A model generated the notes under the pieces. That model saw nothing but the letters and a program-made list of their open reading frames with translations. It was not told the DNA's origin and made no database searches. Shown here piece after piece: positions 31,819 to 41,064 of a stretch of DNA of 64,000 bases; within the stretch, counting starts at the first letter, position 1, and each line of letters begins with the position of its first letter. This stretch comes from Sinorhizobium garamanticum. GTDB taxonomy: Bacteria; Pseudomonadota; Alphaproteobacteria; Rhizobiales; Rhizobiaceae. The position numbers and the translations under genes are program-made. Where the stretch lies: contig NZ_CP120373.1 in NCBI RefSeq assembly GCF_029892065.1, positions 4,037,001-4,101,000 of the forward strand, in the 5' to 3' direction.

Positions 31819-32958
31819 TTACCGCGGCTTCTTGCCGAAAACCTTGATGTATTCGGCTTCGCCGCCCTTGGCGAGCGCCTTGGCCTGCTTGACCCAGTCA
31901 TCGCGCTCTATGCGGCCCTTGAAATTCAGATATCCGTCGACCCATTCGCGCTCGGCCTTCTTCCAGGAGGCAATCTGCACAAAGGTGTAGATGCCGAGTT
32001 CGTGCAGGGTGCCTTCGATCTTGGGGCCGACGCCCGAGAGCAGTTTGAGATCGTCGACCGTCGCCGGCTTCTCGATACCGGCCGGGCGGTTCTTGTCCTC
32101 GAGAGACGGCCGGCCCGTTACCGCAGGCTTGGCCGGCTTGGACTTGTCGACGGTCTCACCTTCGATCTTGGCGATGGCGGCCGCCTCTTTCCTCGCGGTC
32201 ACCGGCGTCTTCAATGTCGGATTGGTAACGGCGCTTGCGGTCTTCGCCCGCGCAGCATTCGCCGGCGGTATGCTGACGGCCGGCTCGCTCGAGGCCTTCT
32301 TCCGCCGACCAGGGTTAGCCTGTGCGGGGCTATTTGTAGTCGCCGAATCCAGCGCCAACAATGTCGTCGGACCGCCAATGGGCGCGGAATAGACGCGATC
32401 GATCTGCGGGCCTGGCGTGACCTCTGCCCCCTTACCTGCTTCGAAAGTGTCGATGATCTGTTCCAAGCGCTCAGGCGTCAGGTCTTCGAACGTGTCCTTG
32501 AAGATCATCACCATCGGTGCGTTGACGCAGGCACCCTGACATTCGACCTCTTCCCACGAGAGAGTGCCGCTTTCGTTCAGAGTGAAGGGCTCCGAAGCGA
32601 TCTTCCTCTTGCAGACCTTGATCAGGTCCTCGGCGCCGCGCAGCATGCACGGCGTCGTTCCGCAAACCTGCACGTGCGCGCGCGTGCCGACCGGCTTCAG
32701 CTGGAACTGCGTGTAGAAAGTCGCAACTTCGAGAACGCGGATATAGGGCATGCCAAGCATGTCTGCGATCGACTCGATCGCCGCCTTCGTTACCCAGCCG
32801 TCTTGCTCTTGAGCGCGCATCAGCAAGGGAATGACCGCCGACTGCTCGCGGCCCTTCGGATATTTCTTGATCGTTGCCTTGGCCCAGGCAGCATTCTCTT
32901 TGTTGAACGCAAAGCTCGCTGGCTGGACAGTGTCTTCGGCTAGTCGACGAACGGACAT
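31819..32958 (-). CDS. nuoE: NADH-quinone oxidoreductase subunit E with long C-terminal extension
   Basis: Residues 1-180 are a normal NuoE: thioredoxin-like fold with 2Fe-2S ligands C99, C104, C140 and C144. The protein runs on to 379 residues, about twice the usual length. A Pro/Ala/Lys-rich linker (about 200-295) leads to a terminal domain of about 80 residues with [19 protein letters not shown], a helix-hairpin-helix-like motif. A close relative of this domain ends the separate protein at 29861-30496. ATG 32958 is used; a GTG lies four codons earlier. Confidence 0.95.
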   Translation of the reverse strand: MSVRRLAEDTVQPASFAFNKENAAWAKATIKKYPKGREQSAVIPLLMRAQEQDGWVTKAAIESIADMLGMPYIRVLEVATFYTQFQLKPVGTRAHVQVCGTTPCMLRGAEDLIKVCKRKIASEPFTLNESGTLSWEEVECQGACVNAPMVMIFKDTFEDLTPERLEQIIDTFEAGKGAEVTPGPQIDRVYSAPIGGPTTLLALDSATTNSPAQANPGRRKKASSEPAVSIPPANAARAKTASAVTNPTLKTPVTARKEAAAIAKIEGETVDKSKPAKPAVTGRPSLEDKNRPAGIEKPATVDDLKLLSGVGPKIEGTLHELGIYTFVQIASWKKAEREWVDGYLNFKGRIERDDWVKQAKALAKGGEAEYIKVFGKKPR

Positions 32959-32974
32959 TCTAGTGGACACCTTA

Positions 32975-33229
32975 TCAGTTAATCGAACCGCACCGCGACT
33001 TCGCTACCGAGACGAATTCGCAGGCATAGGCTGACTGGTCTTTCTGCAAAAATACGATGTAGCGCGTGCCGTTGGCGACCGCGGCCTTGATCTCATAGCC
33101 CCTCGACAGGAGCGCGGATATGGAGCCGCCGCGCAAAGCCTCGGACGACGCACTGGTCACGTTCTCCTGGGCCAGGGCTGCAGAAGTGAACGCAAGAAGC
33201 CCGAGAACGGCAAGCGGCGCCAGACGCAT
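32975..33229 (-). CDS. Small exported protein between nuoD and nuoE
   Basis: An 84-residue protein with a clear signal peptide ([20 protein letters not shown], cleaved before QENVT). The mature part of about 64 residues contains two cysteines (YACEF and SRCGS) that could form a disulfide. The start ATG overlaps the nuoD stop (TAATG) and the stop is 16 bases before nuoE, so it is translated as part of the nuo operon. I do not recognise the family. The predicted location is periplasmic, unlike the neighbouring soluble arm subunits. Confidence 0.82.
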   Translation of the reverse strand: MRLAPLAVLGLLAFTSAALAQENVTSASSEALRGGSISALLSRGYEIKAAVANGTRYIVFLQKDQSAYACEFVSVAKSRCGSIN

Positions 33230-34419
33230 TAGCGGTCTACCTCGCCAAAAACGATATCCAGGGAGCCCAGCACGGCCGAGACGTCGGCGAGCTGGTGTCC
33301 GCGACAGATGAAGTCCATGGCCTGCAGATGCGCGTAGCCCGGGGCGCGAATCTTGCACCGGTAAGGCTTGTTCGAACCATCGGAGACTAGATAGACGCCG
33401 AACTCCCCCTTGGGCGCTTCGACCGCGGCGTAGACTTCGCCGGCCGGCACGTGGTAGCCCTCGGTGTAGAGCTTGAAGTGATGGATCAATGCTTCCATCG
33501 AGCGCTTCATCTCGCCGCGCTTCGGCGGCACGATCTTGCCATCCATCGAAGAGACCGGCCCGACCTTAGCGTCGCCGAGCAGACGGTTCACGCATTGGCG
33601 CATGATCCTCGCCGACTGGCGCATCTCGATCATACGGATCAGGTAGCGGTCGTAGCAGTCGCCGTTCTTGCCGATCGGGATATCGAACTCGAGATCGGAA
33701 TAGCATTCATATGGCTGTGCGCGACGCAGGTCCCAGGCGGCACCCGAGCCGCGCACCATGACGCCGGAGAAGCCCCAGGCCCAGCAATCCTCCAGCTTGA
33801 CGACGCCGATATCGACGTTGCGCTGCTTGAAGATGCGGTTTCCAGTGAGGAGTTCGTCGATATCGTCGACGGTCTTCAGGAACGGATCAATCCACTTGCC
33901 GATATCCTCGACGAGCTGATGCGGCAGATCCTGGTGCACGCCGCCCGGCCGAATATAGGCCGAGTGCATGCGGGCGCCGCAGGCGCGCTCGTAGAAGACC
34001 ATCAGCTTCTCGCGCTCTTCGAAACCCCAGAGCGGCGGCGTCAGCGCACCGACGTCCATCGCCTGCGTTGTCACGTTGAGGAGATGCGAAAGGATGCGGC
34101 CGATTTCCGAGTAAAGAACACGGATAAGCTGGCCGCGGATCGGCACTTCCGTCCCCGTGAGCCGCTCCACTGCAAGCGCGAAGGCATGCTCTTGGTTCAT
34201 CGGCGCGACGTAGTCGAGCCGGTCGAAATAGGGTATGGCCTGCAGATAGGTCTTGGCCTCGATCAGCTTCTCGGTGCCGCGATGCAGAAGGCCGATATGC
34301 GGATCGACGCGCTCGACGATTTCACCGTCGAGCTCAAGCACGAGACGCAGAACGCCGTGCGCCGCCGGATGCTGCGGACCAAAGTTGATGTTGAAGTTGC
34401 GGACGTTATGTTCGGTCAT
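33229..34419 (-). CDS. nuoD: NADH-quinone oxidoreductase subunit D
   Basis: A 396-residue 49-kDa-type subunit that forms the quinone pocket with NuoB. Typical segments are [34 protein letters not shown] and the end [20 protein letters not shown]. It is a separate gene from nuoC, not a fused nuoCD. The start is 56 bases after nuoC; the stop overlaps the next ATG. Confidence 0.97.
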   Translation of the reverse strand: MTEHNVRNFNINFGPQHPAAHGVLRLVLELDGEIVERVDPHIGLLHRGTEKLIEAKTYLQAIPYFDRLDYVAPMNQEHAFALAVERLTGTEVPIRGQLIRVLYSEIGRILSHLLNVTTQAMDVGALTPPLWGFEEREKLMVFYERACGARMHSAYIRPGGVHQDLPHQLVEDIGKWIDPFLKTVDDIDELLTGNRIFKQRNVDIGVVKLEDCWAWGFSGVMVRGSGAAWDLRRAQPYECYSDLEFDIPIGKNGDCYDRYLIRMIEMRQSARIMRQCVNRLLGDAKVGPVSSMDGKIVPPKRGEMKRSMEALIHHFKLYTEGYHVPAGEVYAAVEAPKGEFGVYLVSDGSNKPYRCKIRAPGYAHLQAMDFICRGHQLADVSAVLGSLDIVFGEVDR

Positions 34420-34475
34420 ACCGATTGCTCCAGGCCGGATGGCGTCCTCGCTGGACCGCCACGGGCCGACTTAAA

Positions 34476-35081
34476 TCACCGTGACTTCGCCTTCTCGTCG
34501 CCGGGCAGGACGTATTCCGTCCCCTCCCACGGCGAAAGAAAATCGAAGTTGCGGAATTCCTGCTTCAGCTCGACGGGCTCGTAGACGACCCGCTTGGCCT
34601 CGTCGTCGTAGCGCACCTCGACGAAACCGGTCAGCGGGAAGTCCTTGCGCAGCGGATGACCTTCGAAACCGTAGTCCGTCAGGATGCGGCGCAGATCCGG
34701 ATGCCCGGTGAAGAGGATGCCGTACATGTCATAGGCTTCCCGCTCGAACCAATCCGCACCCGGATAGACCGAAGTGGCAGAAGGTACGGGGTCGCCGTCG
34801 GCGGTCGCGACCTTGACACGAACACGCAGGTTCTGGCGCGGCGAAAGCAGATGATAGACGACGTCGAAACGATCCGGCCGTTGCGGGTAGTCGACACCGC
34901 AGACATCGATCAGGCTGACAAAACCGCACTGCACGTCGTCGCGCAGGAAACTCAAGAGCGCAATGAGGTGCTCGGCCTTCACCGTCAGGGTCAACTCGCC
35001 GTACTTGATCGCCGAATCGGCGATCAGCGCACCCCGCATCTCGCGCAGATAGGAGGCAAGCTCGTTCAGGGCTTCACTCAT
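34476..35081 (-). CDS. nuoC: NADH-quinone oxidoreductase subunit C
   Basis: A 201-residue 30-kDa-type subunit of the peripheral arm. The signature [19 protein letters not shown] and [12 protein letters not shown] are present. ATG 35081 ([12 protein letters not shown]) is the family start; an upstream extension of the frame overlaps nuoB in another frame and is not coding. Confidence 0.96.
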   Translation of the reverse strand: MSEALNELASYLREMRGALIADSAIKYGELTLTVKAEHLIALLSFLRDDVQCGFVSLIDVCGVDYPQRPDRFDVVYHLLSPRQNLRVRVKVATADGDPVPSATSVYPGADWFEREAYDMYGILFTGHPDLRRILTDYGFEGHPLRKDFPLTGFVEVRYDDEAKRVVYEPVELKQEFRNFDFLSPWEGTEYVLPGDEKAKSR

Positions 35082-35097
35082 CTTAAGACTCCTGCCC

Positions 35098-35676
35098 TTA
35101 GCGCTCGATCGTGCCGGTGCGGCGGATCTTCTTCTGCAGCAGAAGCACGCCGTAGAGCAGCGCTTCTGCCGTGGGAGGACAGCCTGGCACGTAGATGTCG
35201 ACGGGTACGACGCGGTCGCAACCGCGCACGACCGAATAGGAATAGTGATAGTAGCCGCCGCCGTTGGCACAGGAGCCCATCGAGATGACATAGCGCGGCT
35301 CCGGCATCTGGTCGTAGACCTTGCGAAGCGCGGGCGCCATCTTGTTGGTGAGCGTGCCGGCGACGATCATGACGTCGGACTGGCGCGGCGAGGCGCGCGG
35401 CGCGAAGCCGAAACGTTCGGCGTCATAGCGCGGCATCGACATCTGCATCATTTCGACGGCGCAACAGGCAAGACCGAAGGTCATCCACATCAGCGATCCG
35501 GTGCGGGCCCAGTTGATCAGCTCGTCGGTCGAGGTAACGAGAAAGCCCTTGTCGGCGAGCTCGTTGTTGATCTCGCCGAAGAAAGCGTCATTGCTGCCGA
35601 TCGGCTTGCCGGTCGAGGGATCGATGATCCCCTTCGGCTGCGGCGCAACGAGCGCGGTGCCGGATGTTAGTTCCAT
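35098..35676 (-). CDS. nuoB: NADH-quinone oxidoreductase subunit B
   Basis: A 192-residue subunit carrying the N2 4Fe-4S cluster next to quinone. The ligands are the adjacent pair in GLACCAVEM, the Cys in [10 protein letters not shown] and the Cys in [14 protein letters not shown] 35676 lies inside the last codons of nuoA (10-base overlap), so the two are probably coupled. Another ATG seven codons upstream is further inside nuoA and less likely. Confidence 0.97.
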   Translation of the reverse strand: MELTSGTALVAPQPKGIIDPSTGKPIGSNDAFFGEINNELADKGFLVTSTDELINWARTGSLMWMTFGLACCAVEMMQMSMPRYDAERFGFAPRASPRQSDVMIVAGTLTNKMAPALRKVYDQMPEPRYVISMGSCANGGGYYHYSYSVVRGCDRVVPVDIYVPGCPPTAEALLYGVLLLQKKIRRTGTIER

Positions 35677-36032
35677 TCCAGCGCTCCCTTCTTCCATTCA
35701 TAGATAAAGCCGACCGTCAGCACCAGGAGGAAGACCATCATCGACCAGAAGCCGAACCAGCCCATTTCCCGGAACGAGACAGCCCAGGGGAAGAGGAACG
35801 CCACTTCCAGGTCGAAGATGATGAAGAGGATCGACACGAGATAGAAACGGACGTCGAACTTCATGCGGGCGTCGTCAAACGCGTTGAAGCCGCATTCGTA
35901 GGCCGACAGCTTTTCCGAATCGGGCGCCTTGAAGGCGACAGCAAAGGGGGCGACCAAGAGTGCGAGGCCGATCACAAGCGCGATTCCAATGAAAATCGCG
36001 ATCGGAACATAGGAACCGAGAAGTTCAGTCAT
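35667..36032 (-). CDS. nuoA: NADH-quinone oxidoreductase subunit A
   Basis: A 121-residue membrane subunit with three helices. The conserved loop [21 protein letters not shown] contains the Cys between helices 1 and 2 (shown across a break: SAYECGF, then [10 protein letters not shown]). It is the first gene of the nuo operon. ATG 36032 is the family start; the in-frame extension upstream has no support. Confidence 0.96.
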   Translation of the reverse strand: MTELLGSYVPIAIFIGIALVIGLALLVAPFAVAFKAPDSEKLSAYECGFNAFDDARMKFDVRFYLVSILFIIFDLEVAFLFPWAVSFREMGWFGFWSMMVFLLVLTVGFIYEWKKGALEWN

Positions 36033-36341
36033 TGTTATCCGTCCCTGCCTGCGGGAAAGCGCCGGAGAAGAAGCGCTAAAACAACAAATCTCGCAGGCCG
36101 AAAAATATGTTGCAACGCCAGAGTGGTTAGCGCAGCCCGCGCCCGCGCGCAAGCCTTCAAGGGGCATTTAAACCGGTTGGCGGCACAGGATGGAGCGGCA
36201 TTATTCGGCGTAGTAGCGACAAAGCGCGCATTTGCGCGAATGCACGAGCTTTGCCACGGACGATCGCGCACCGAGACAGATTGCCGCAATGCGAAAACAC
36301 CCAAATCCGCACCACCAGATCGCATCGAAAGACAGGAGAAA
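36033..36341. other. Upstream region of the nuo operon
   Basis: About 300 bases between nuoA and the first tRNA-Asp. It should hold the nuo promoter (minus strand), but no clear -35/-10 pair, operator or hairpin was identified. The tRNA-Asp genes upstream run in the same direction, so read-through from them into nuo cannot be excluded. Confidence 0.4.
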
Positions 36342-36418
36342 TGGCGCGAGTGACGGGGCTCGAACCCGCGACCTCCGGCGTGACAGGCCGGCACTCTAAC
36401 CGACTGAGCTACACCCGC
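36342..36418 (-). tRNA. tRNA-Asp (GTC)
   Basis: A 77-base cloverleaf with acceptor stem GCGGGTG / CACTCGC, D-arm GCTCAGTCGGTTAGAGT, anticodon loop CTGTCAC (GTC, Asp), T-arm GCGGGTTCGAGCCCCGT and encoded CCA. It is identical in sequence to the copy at 36491. Confidence 0.97.
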
Positions 36419-36490
36419 GCATCATGGCCATGCGGCCATTATTACATCATCGGCACATTTTGAGAATGCCGCTGCTTTGCCTTTCAAGAG

Positions 36491-36567
36491 TGGCGCGAGT
36501 GACGGGGCTCGAACCCGCGACCTCCGGCGTGACAGGCCGGCACTCTAACCGACTGAGCTACACCCGC
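36491..36567 (-). tRNA. tRNA-Asp (GTC), second copy
   Basis: Same 77 bases as the copy at 36342, including the encoded CCA, separated from it by 72 bases. The two are probably co-transcribed on the minus strand, this one first. Confidence 0.97.
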
Positions 36568-37012
36568 ATCATCTTGCTTGGCTGGAGCGACTTTCGTTCG
36601 CCCCGCATCAAAGCGGCCCTGCCGTTCGATGAGCGGCTAACTAAGCGGTTCGCATTTGGGTGTCAAGCGTGTTTGAAGACAAATCCGTGACGGAGCGGAT
36701 TTTGATCCACAGCCCGCTTGGCGACACGGAATCAGGCACCAGCCGAGACGGCATCGGGCAACCCGCACCCGCCGGACATCATTGCGTGCTTTCTTTGCGT
36801 GATGACGACGCACACGGAAGCCATGCCCCTGGCTTAAGTCAACCGCCCATCCCGCGCGAAGTTGTCCACAAGCGATAGCAACACGGCTCCGGTGCGAAAC
36901 CCGCGTTCACAAAAAAATCGAAAAAAACCTTGCAAATGCTCTTGCGGTTTTTCCCGGTTGCGCATAGATCACGCCCACCGACGCGGCGGACACGCTTGTT
37001 CGAAACGCGAGA
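36568..37012. other. Intergenic region between divergent tRNA genes
   Basis: 445 bases with no open frame I can support. It must contain promoters for tRNA-Asp (minus) and tRNA-Val (plus). An A-rich to T-rich inverted segment (AAAAACC near 36926 with GGTTTTT near 36948) could form a hairpin. Confidence 0.45.
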
Positions 37013-37088
37013 GGGCGATTAGCTCAGTTGGTAGAGCGCCTCGTTTACACCGAGGATGTCGGGAGTTCGAGTCTCTCATCGCCCACCA
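37013..37088 (+). tRNA. tRNA-Val (TAC)
   Basis: A 76-base cloverleaf with acceptor stem GGGCGAT / ATCGCCC, D-arm GCTCAGTTGGTAGAGC, anticodon stem CCTCG / CGAGG, loop TTTACAC (anticodon TAC, Val), T-arm GGGAGTTCGAGTCTCTC and CCA encoded. Confidence 0.97.
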
Positions 37089-37141
37089 TTTTCTCAAAGA
37101 GCTACCTTAATTTCTTGCGCGACACTGTCTGCGTCGCCTCC

Positions 37142-37541
37142 TCACGCTCCGCTATACTGCTCGACCGTAACGTGTTCGAGCCAGTCAACCACTTTGCCGT
37201 CGAGCGCTTCCTGGATCGCGATATGGGTCATCGCCGTGTCCGGCGCGGCACCGTGCCAGTGTTTTTCGCCCGGCGGAAACCAGACGACGTCGCCCGCGCG
37301 AATCTCGCGTAGCGTCCCGCCCCAGCTTTGCGCCAATCCGCGGCCAGCCGTCACGATGAGGGGTCTGGCCAAGCGGATGCGTGTGCCAGGCCGTACGTGC
37401 GCCAGGCTCGAAAGTCACCGTGACGACGCGAACGCGCGCTGGCTGAGGTGCCTCCAGCACCGGGTCCTGCCGCACCGATCCGGTGAAATACTCTGTTGGG
37501 CCCCGCACCGAAGGCCGCGATCCACATTCCATGATTTCCAT
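37142..37541 (-). pseudogene. Cupin-domain protein, frameshifted
   Basis: Two overlapping minus-strand frames together make one cupin of about 130 residues. The first (start MEIMECGSRPSV at 37541) runs through [16 protein letters not shown] with metal-binding His. The second continues [15 protein letters not shown] to [11 protein letters not shown] and ends [10 protein letters not shown]. The join falls at a run of four G on the plus strand (37360-37363), where one fewer base would restore [11 protein letters not shown]. It resembles small single-domain cupins of the mandelonitrile-lyase/carboxymuconolactone-linked type. It is either a recent pseudogene or a sequencing error in a homopolymer. 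Confidence 0.8.
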
Positions 37542-37599
37542 CCGGGGGTCCTCCGTGTTGTAGTTCCAAGGTCCAAGACAGCGTGAACCCGGCGCTTCG

Positions 37600-40500
37600 C
37601 TACAGCCTGTGAATGGTCACCGACGGACAAGCGTCACGCGCGACGTCGCAAAGGTGTTCATGGTGGGTAAGATAGATCACCTGTCCGACGCGTGCCATGT
37701 CCGCCATCAATTCGAAGGCACGACCGGCGCGATCGTCGTCGAACGTTTCCATGATGTCGTCGGCGATAAACGGCAGCGCCTCCCGGGCGGCGGCAACCTC
37801 GTGGTAGCCGGCGATTCTTAGAGCGAGATAGAGCTGGAACCGCGTACCCTTCGAAAGATCGCCGGCGAGCTTCGACCCGCCCGAGGCGACATTGGCGATC
37901 AGAAATTCCTGCCCCTTGTCCGCATGGGTGGAGAGGCCGGAATATTCGCCGCCGCTGATCTGCATGAACATCCGGGATGCCCGTTGCATCATGGCGCTGC
38001 GGTGGCGCTCGCGGAATAGGCGTAGCGCCTGCTCCGCCGCAATCACCCCTGCCCTCAATCGCAGATAGCCGATCGCCTTGTTCTCGATGTCGAGAAGCAG
38101 CGTTCGGCGCCGCTGCTCCAATTCGGCGACTCTGTCCCCGCCTTCGACATTCGCAAGCGCCTTTTCCCGAGTCCGAACCTCCGCATGCAATTCGCTGACA
38201 TCGCGATCAGCAGCCTCAATCGCCTCCTCCAACCTGGCGAGTTCGTGCCGCAGCACCGTCTCGTCGACCGCTGCCAGCGTCGCCTCGGCCTCATCACATG
38301 TGGCAACGCCAAGCCGCGCGACAAGATCGTCCTCAAGTTCCGCGAGCCTTTGCCGCAACCTCTCCTGCTCGCGCACTGCGTCAAGGCATGCGCCGGCTTC
38401 ATCGAGCGTGGTGCAGCCGAAGAAGTCGAGCATGGCCTGCCTCGCGCAAATATGGAGCCGCTCTTCCGCGTGCAGCCGTAGCAGGTCCTCGTCCATTCGC
38501 TCGATGCTGGCAGTGGCCGCCCTGCGGCGCTCCTGCTGCTGATGAGCGCTACCGATCCGGTCGCGCAAGGCGGCAAAGAGCACCAAGGGGTCATCGGCGC
38601 CATCTCGCAACCTGAACGCTTCGGCCAAGTTCGAAACCGCCTCGCCGAACGCGATCTGGTCCTTGAGCATGCCTGAGATTCGGTGATCGAGATCGGCCTT
38701 GCGCTGCATCAGCTTGTCGAAGTCCTGCAGGACCGCAAGCATCGGCCCGATCTCTTGTGGATTTGGCTGTTCGATCTCACCGGCGAGCCAGGTCCCTGCG
38801 AGCGCTTCGTGCCATTCACGCTGCCAGGCGGCCATTTCGGCCTCCGCGATTCCGAGCGTGATCTCCCGGTTTTCCAGCGATTCTGAGGCCCGGCGATGCT
38901 GCTCAACAGCAGCACGATGGGCGGCGGCGGCCGTCTGCGCCTCGGAGACGACACGCTCCGCGGTGGCCAGCAGGCCGTCGAGACGCAATGGCAAATTTCC
39001 GGTCACTCCAATGCGCGCAAGCTCGTCCTGCAGTGCGCGAACCGTTGTCGCTTCTTCGCTGGCCGCCCGCTCGTGCTGCAGATGCGTCGCTCGCAAAGCC
39101 GCCCGTGTTTCGAGCGCGGCGGCACGTGCCGCCAGCCAGGCTTCCAGTTGCGGCAACAGCGTGACGTTAGGTAAACCGCAGGCGCTCGCGGCGCGTCCCA
39201 CCACCGCGTCCAATTCCCCGCGTACGCTGACCGCCACGCGTCTTTGCTCTTCAAGCTCGCCCAGGCGGGCGCGTCGTTCGGTGATCGCACAGGTCAGGCC
39301 GCGCAACTCCGCTACCCGTTCCGCCTGCCCCAACCGGGACGCGATCGCCCTGTCGTCCTCTTTCAGCAGCGTCTCGAAGGTGCTCGCCGTGACGTCATCC
39401 AGCCGAAGCCGATGCTCCTGCCAGGCAAGATCGCGCCGCATGCGCAGCTCGCTCGCGGCCGGCTCGTCCACGGCGCCGCCGAAGGAGTTGAGCGCCGCAA
39501 GACGCGCTTCGTCTCCGGCCTGGCGTTCGCTCTCGTCTGCAATCCTGGCATCGAGACGCAGCCGCCGCTCCGCCTGCAATGCTGCTTCCGCCCGCCAGGC
39601 CTCCACCACACCAGGCGCCGGGACGCAGATCGCCGCAAGCTCGTCGGCGCTTCCCTCGAACGGCCGCAAGTCGTCGAGCTTGTCGGAAAGCTCCGCCTCC
39701 AGCCGATCGATCTCCCGGCTTGCCGCCTCCTGCCGAAGCAGGCAGTCGCTCTGTCGCGCCAGCCGCAGGCGCTCCGTGAGATGGCAGAGATCTCTCCCGT
39801 TTCCGTCGAGCCGTGCGAGGTCCCGGTCAGCCTCCTGCCACAGCCGCCTTGCTTTCCCGGCCTCCTCGCGCGCGGACGAAAGCCGCTCGGCGAGCGTCGC
39901 GTGGCGCCGCACGAGGTCCTGCAGCCGGGCGCCGGCTGCCGCAGGCAGGAGAAGGGCGACAGGATCGGGATGGTCCTTCTGGCCGAGGCGGACGAGACAG
40001 GCATCAATACCGGCTGACGTAACGGCAAGCTCCTCGATGCGAGACGGCATGTCGCGCGCTGCCGTCAGATAGCGGGCGTCGAGCGCGGTTTCGCGGAGCA
40101 TGTCGAATCGCTCGGCGAACGTCAGCGCCAGCTCGTCCAGAGGCAGGCCCTCCAGTTCCTCGCGTCGGTGGCGCAGTTCCTCGTTCAGTTGCGAAAACCG
40201 GGCAGCGATTTCCGTTTCCGTTTTGCGGAGCGCCGCAAGGTCGCTCCACCATTGCGAAGGCGGCAGCGGTAGAGCGTCTTGTCGGGCGAGTTCTTCCCGC
40301 ACGCTGCGAAGACGACCGAGAAGCGGCATGCAGTCGAGCTGCGCGCGCGTCCGGTCCCGGGCAACGCGCAGTTCCGCGCGCCGTGCCGACGCGCTGTCAT
40401 GGCGCTCACGGGCACTTGCCAGGGTCTTGCGAAGCGACGCGTATTCGCGGGCGTTGATATCGATCGCGCTACGCTCGGCCTTCAGCGCTTCCAGCGCTCC

Positions 40501-41064
40501 CCTCAGCTCGGCAAGTTCGTGCTTGCGTCCTTGCGGCTTGTAGAAGGCATCTGCCTCGGCCCGCAGCGTCGCCAATGCGGCGCTGCTGTCCGGCAGGCCG
40601 GAACTCGCGGAAAACAGCAGTGAGCCAAGCTCGCCCTCGCTCTTCAGAATGCTTTCACCACCCTGTTCGATGCTGTCATCGTCCAGCGAAAACATCATGC
40701 GGTAGGTTGTGCGATCGATAGAACCGAGGGCGGCCGAAAAGATATTGTCCGGCAACGGCTGCTCGTCAGGGCCGATCAAGCTGTTTGCGTTGCGCTTGAT
40801 ACGATAGGCGTGATGATGCCGGCCGCCGGTTTCCACGATGCCTCCGACACGCATCGTCTGATAGGGGTGCAGAAAACCATAGGGGCTGAGGCGCTCAATC
40901 CCGAAAAGCAGATCGAGGAAGCCGGAAAACAGGGTCGACTTGCCGGCCTCGTTCGGACCGTAAACCAGATGAAAGTCCGGCTGCCCGGGTTTGGCATTGC
41001 CGAAATCGAGACTGCGCGCGGTGAATTTTCCGTAGCGCACAAGATTGAGTTGCTGAAGCCGCAT
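37600..41064 (-). CDS. Large SMC/Rad50-like ATPase (YhaN-like)
   Basis: This 1154-residue protein has an N-terminal half-ATPase with Walker A YGPNEAGKST (35-44). About 800 residues of mostly helical, coiled-coil sequence rich in Arg, Glu and Ala follow. The C-terminal half-ATPase has a signature-like LSKGTRFQLYLALR and Walker B LPFIADDIMETFDDDRA. No zinc hook CxxC is seen at the middle, unlike SbcC/Rad50. This matches the YhaN AAA family. The start overlaps the phosphoesterase stop (TAATG), so the two likely form a complex acting on DNA ends, by analogy with SbcCD and B. subtilis YhaO/YhaN. Confidence 0.85.
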   Translation of the reverse strand: MRLQQLNLVRYGKFTARSLDFGNAKPGQPDFHLVYGPNEAGKSTLFSGFLDLLFGIERLSPYGFLHPYQTMRVGGIVETGGRHHHAYRIKRNANSLIGPDEQPLPDNIFSAALGSIDRTTYRMMFSLDDDSIEQGGESILKSEGELGSLLFSASSGLPDSSAALATLRAEADAFYKPQGRKHELAELRGALEALKAERSAIDINAREYASLRKTLASARERHDSASARRAELRVARDRTRAQLDCMPLLGRLRSVREELARQDALPLPPSQWWSDLAALRKTETEIAARFSQLNEELRHRREELEGLPLDELALTFAERFDMLRETALDARYLTAARDMPSRIEELAVTSAGIDACLVRLGQKDHPDPVALLLPAAAGARLQDLVRRHATLAERLSSAREEAGKARRLWQEADRDLARLDGNGRDLCHLTERLRLARQSDCLLRQEAASREIDRLEAELSDKLDDLRPFEGSADELAAICVPAPGVVEAWRAEAALQAERRLRLDARIADESERQAGDEARLAALNSFGGAVDEPAASELRMRRDLAWQEHRLRLDDVTASTFETLLKEDDRAIASRLGQAERVAELRGLTCAITERRARLGELEEQRRVAVSVRGELDAVVGRAASACGLPNVTLLPQLEAWLAARAAALETRAALRATHLQHERAASEEATTVRALQDELARIGVTGNLPLRLDGLLATAERVVSEAQTAAAAHRAAVEQHRRASESLENREITLGIAEAEMAAWQREWHEALAGTWLAGEIEQPNPQEIGPMLAVLQDFDKLMQRKADLDHRISGMLKDQIAFGEAVSNLAEAFRLRDGADDPLVLFAALRDRIGSAHQQQERRRAATASIERMDEDLLRLHAEERLHICARQAMLDFFGCTTLDEAGACLDAVREQERLRQRLAELEDDLVARLGVATCDEAEATLAAVDETVLRHELARLEEAIEAADRDVSELHAEVRTREKALANVEGGDRVAELEQRRRTLLLDIENKAIGYLRLRAGVIAAEQALRLFRERHRSAMMQRASRMFMQISGGEYSGLSTHADKGQEFLIANVASGGSKLAGDLSKGTRFQLYLALRIAGYHEVAAAREALPFIADDIMETFDDDRAGRAFELMADMARVGQVIYLTHHEHLCDVARDACPSVTIHRL

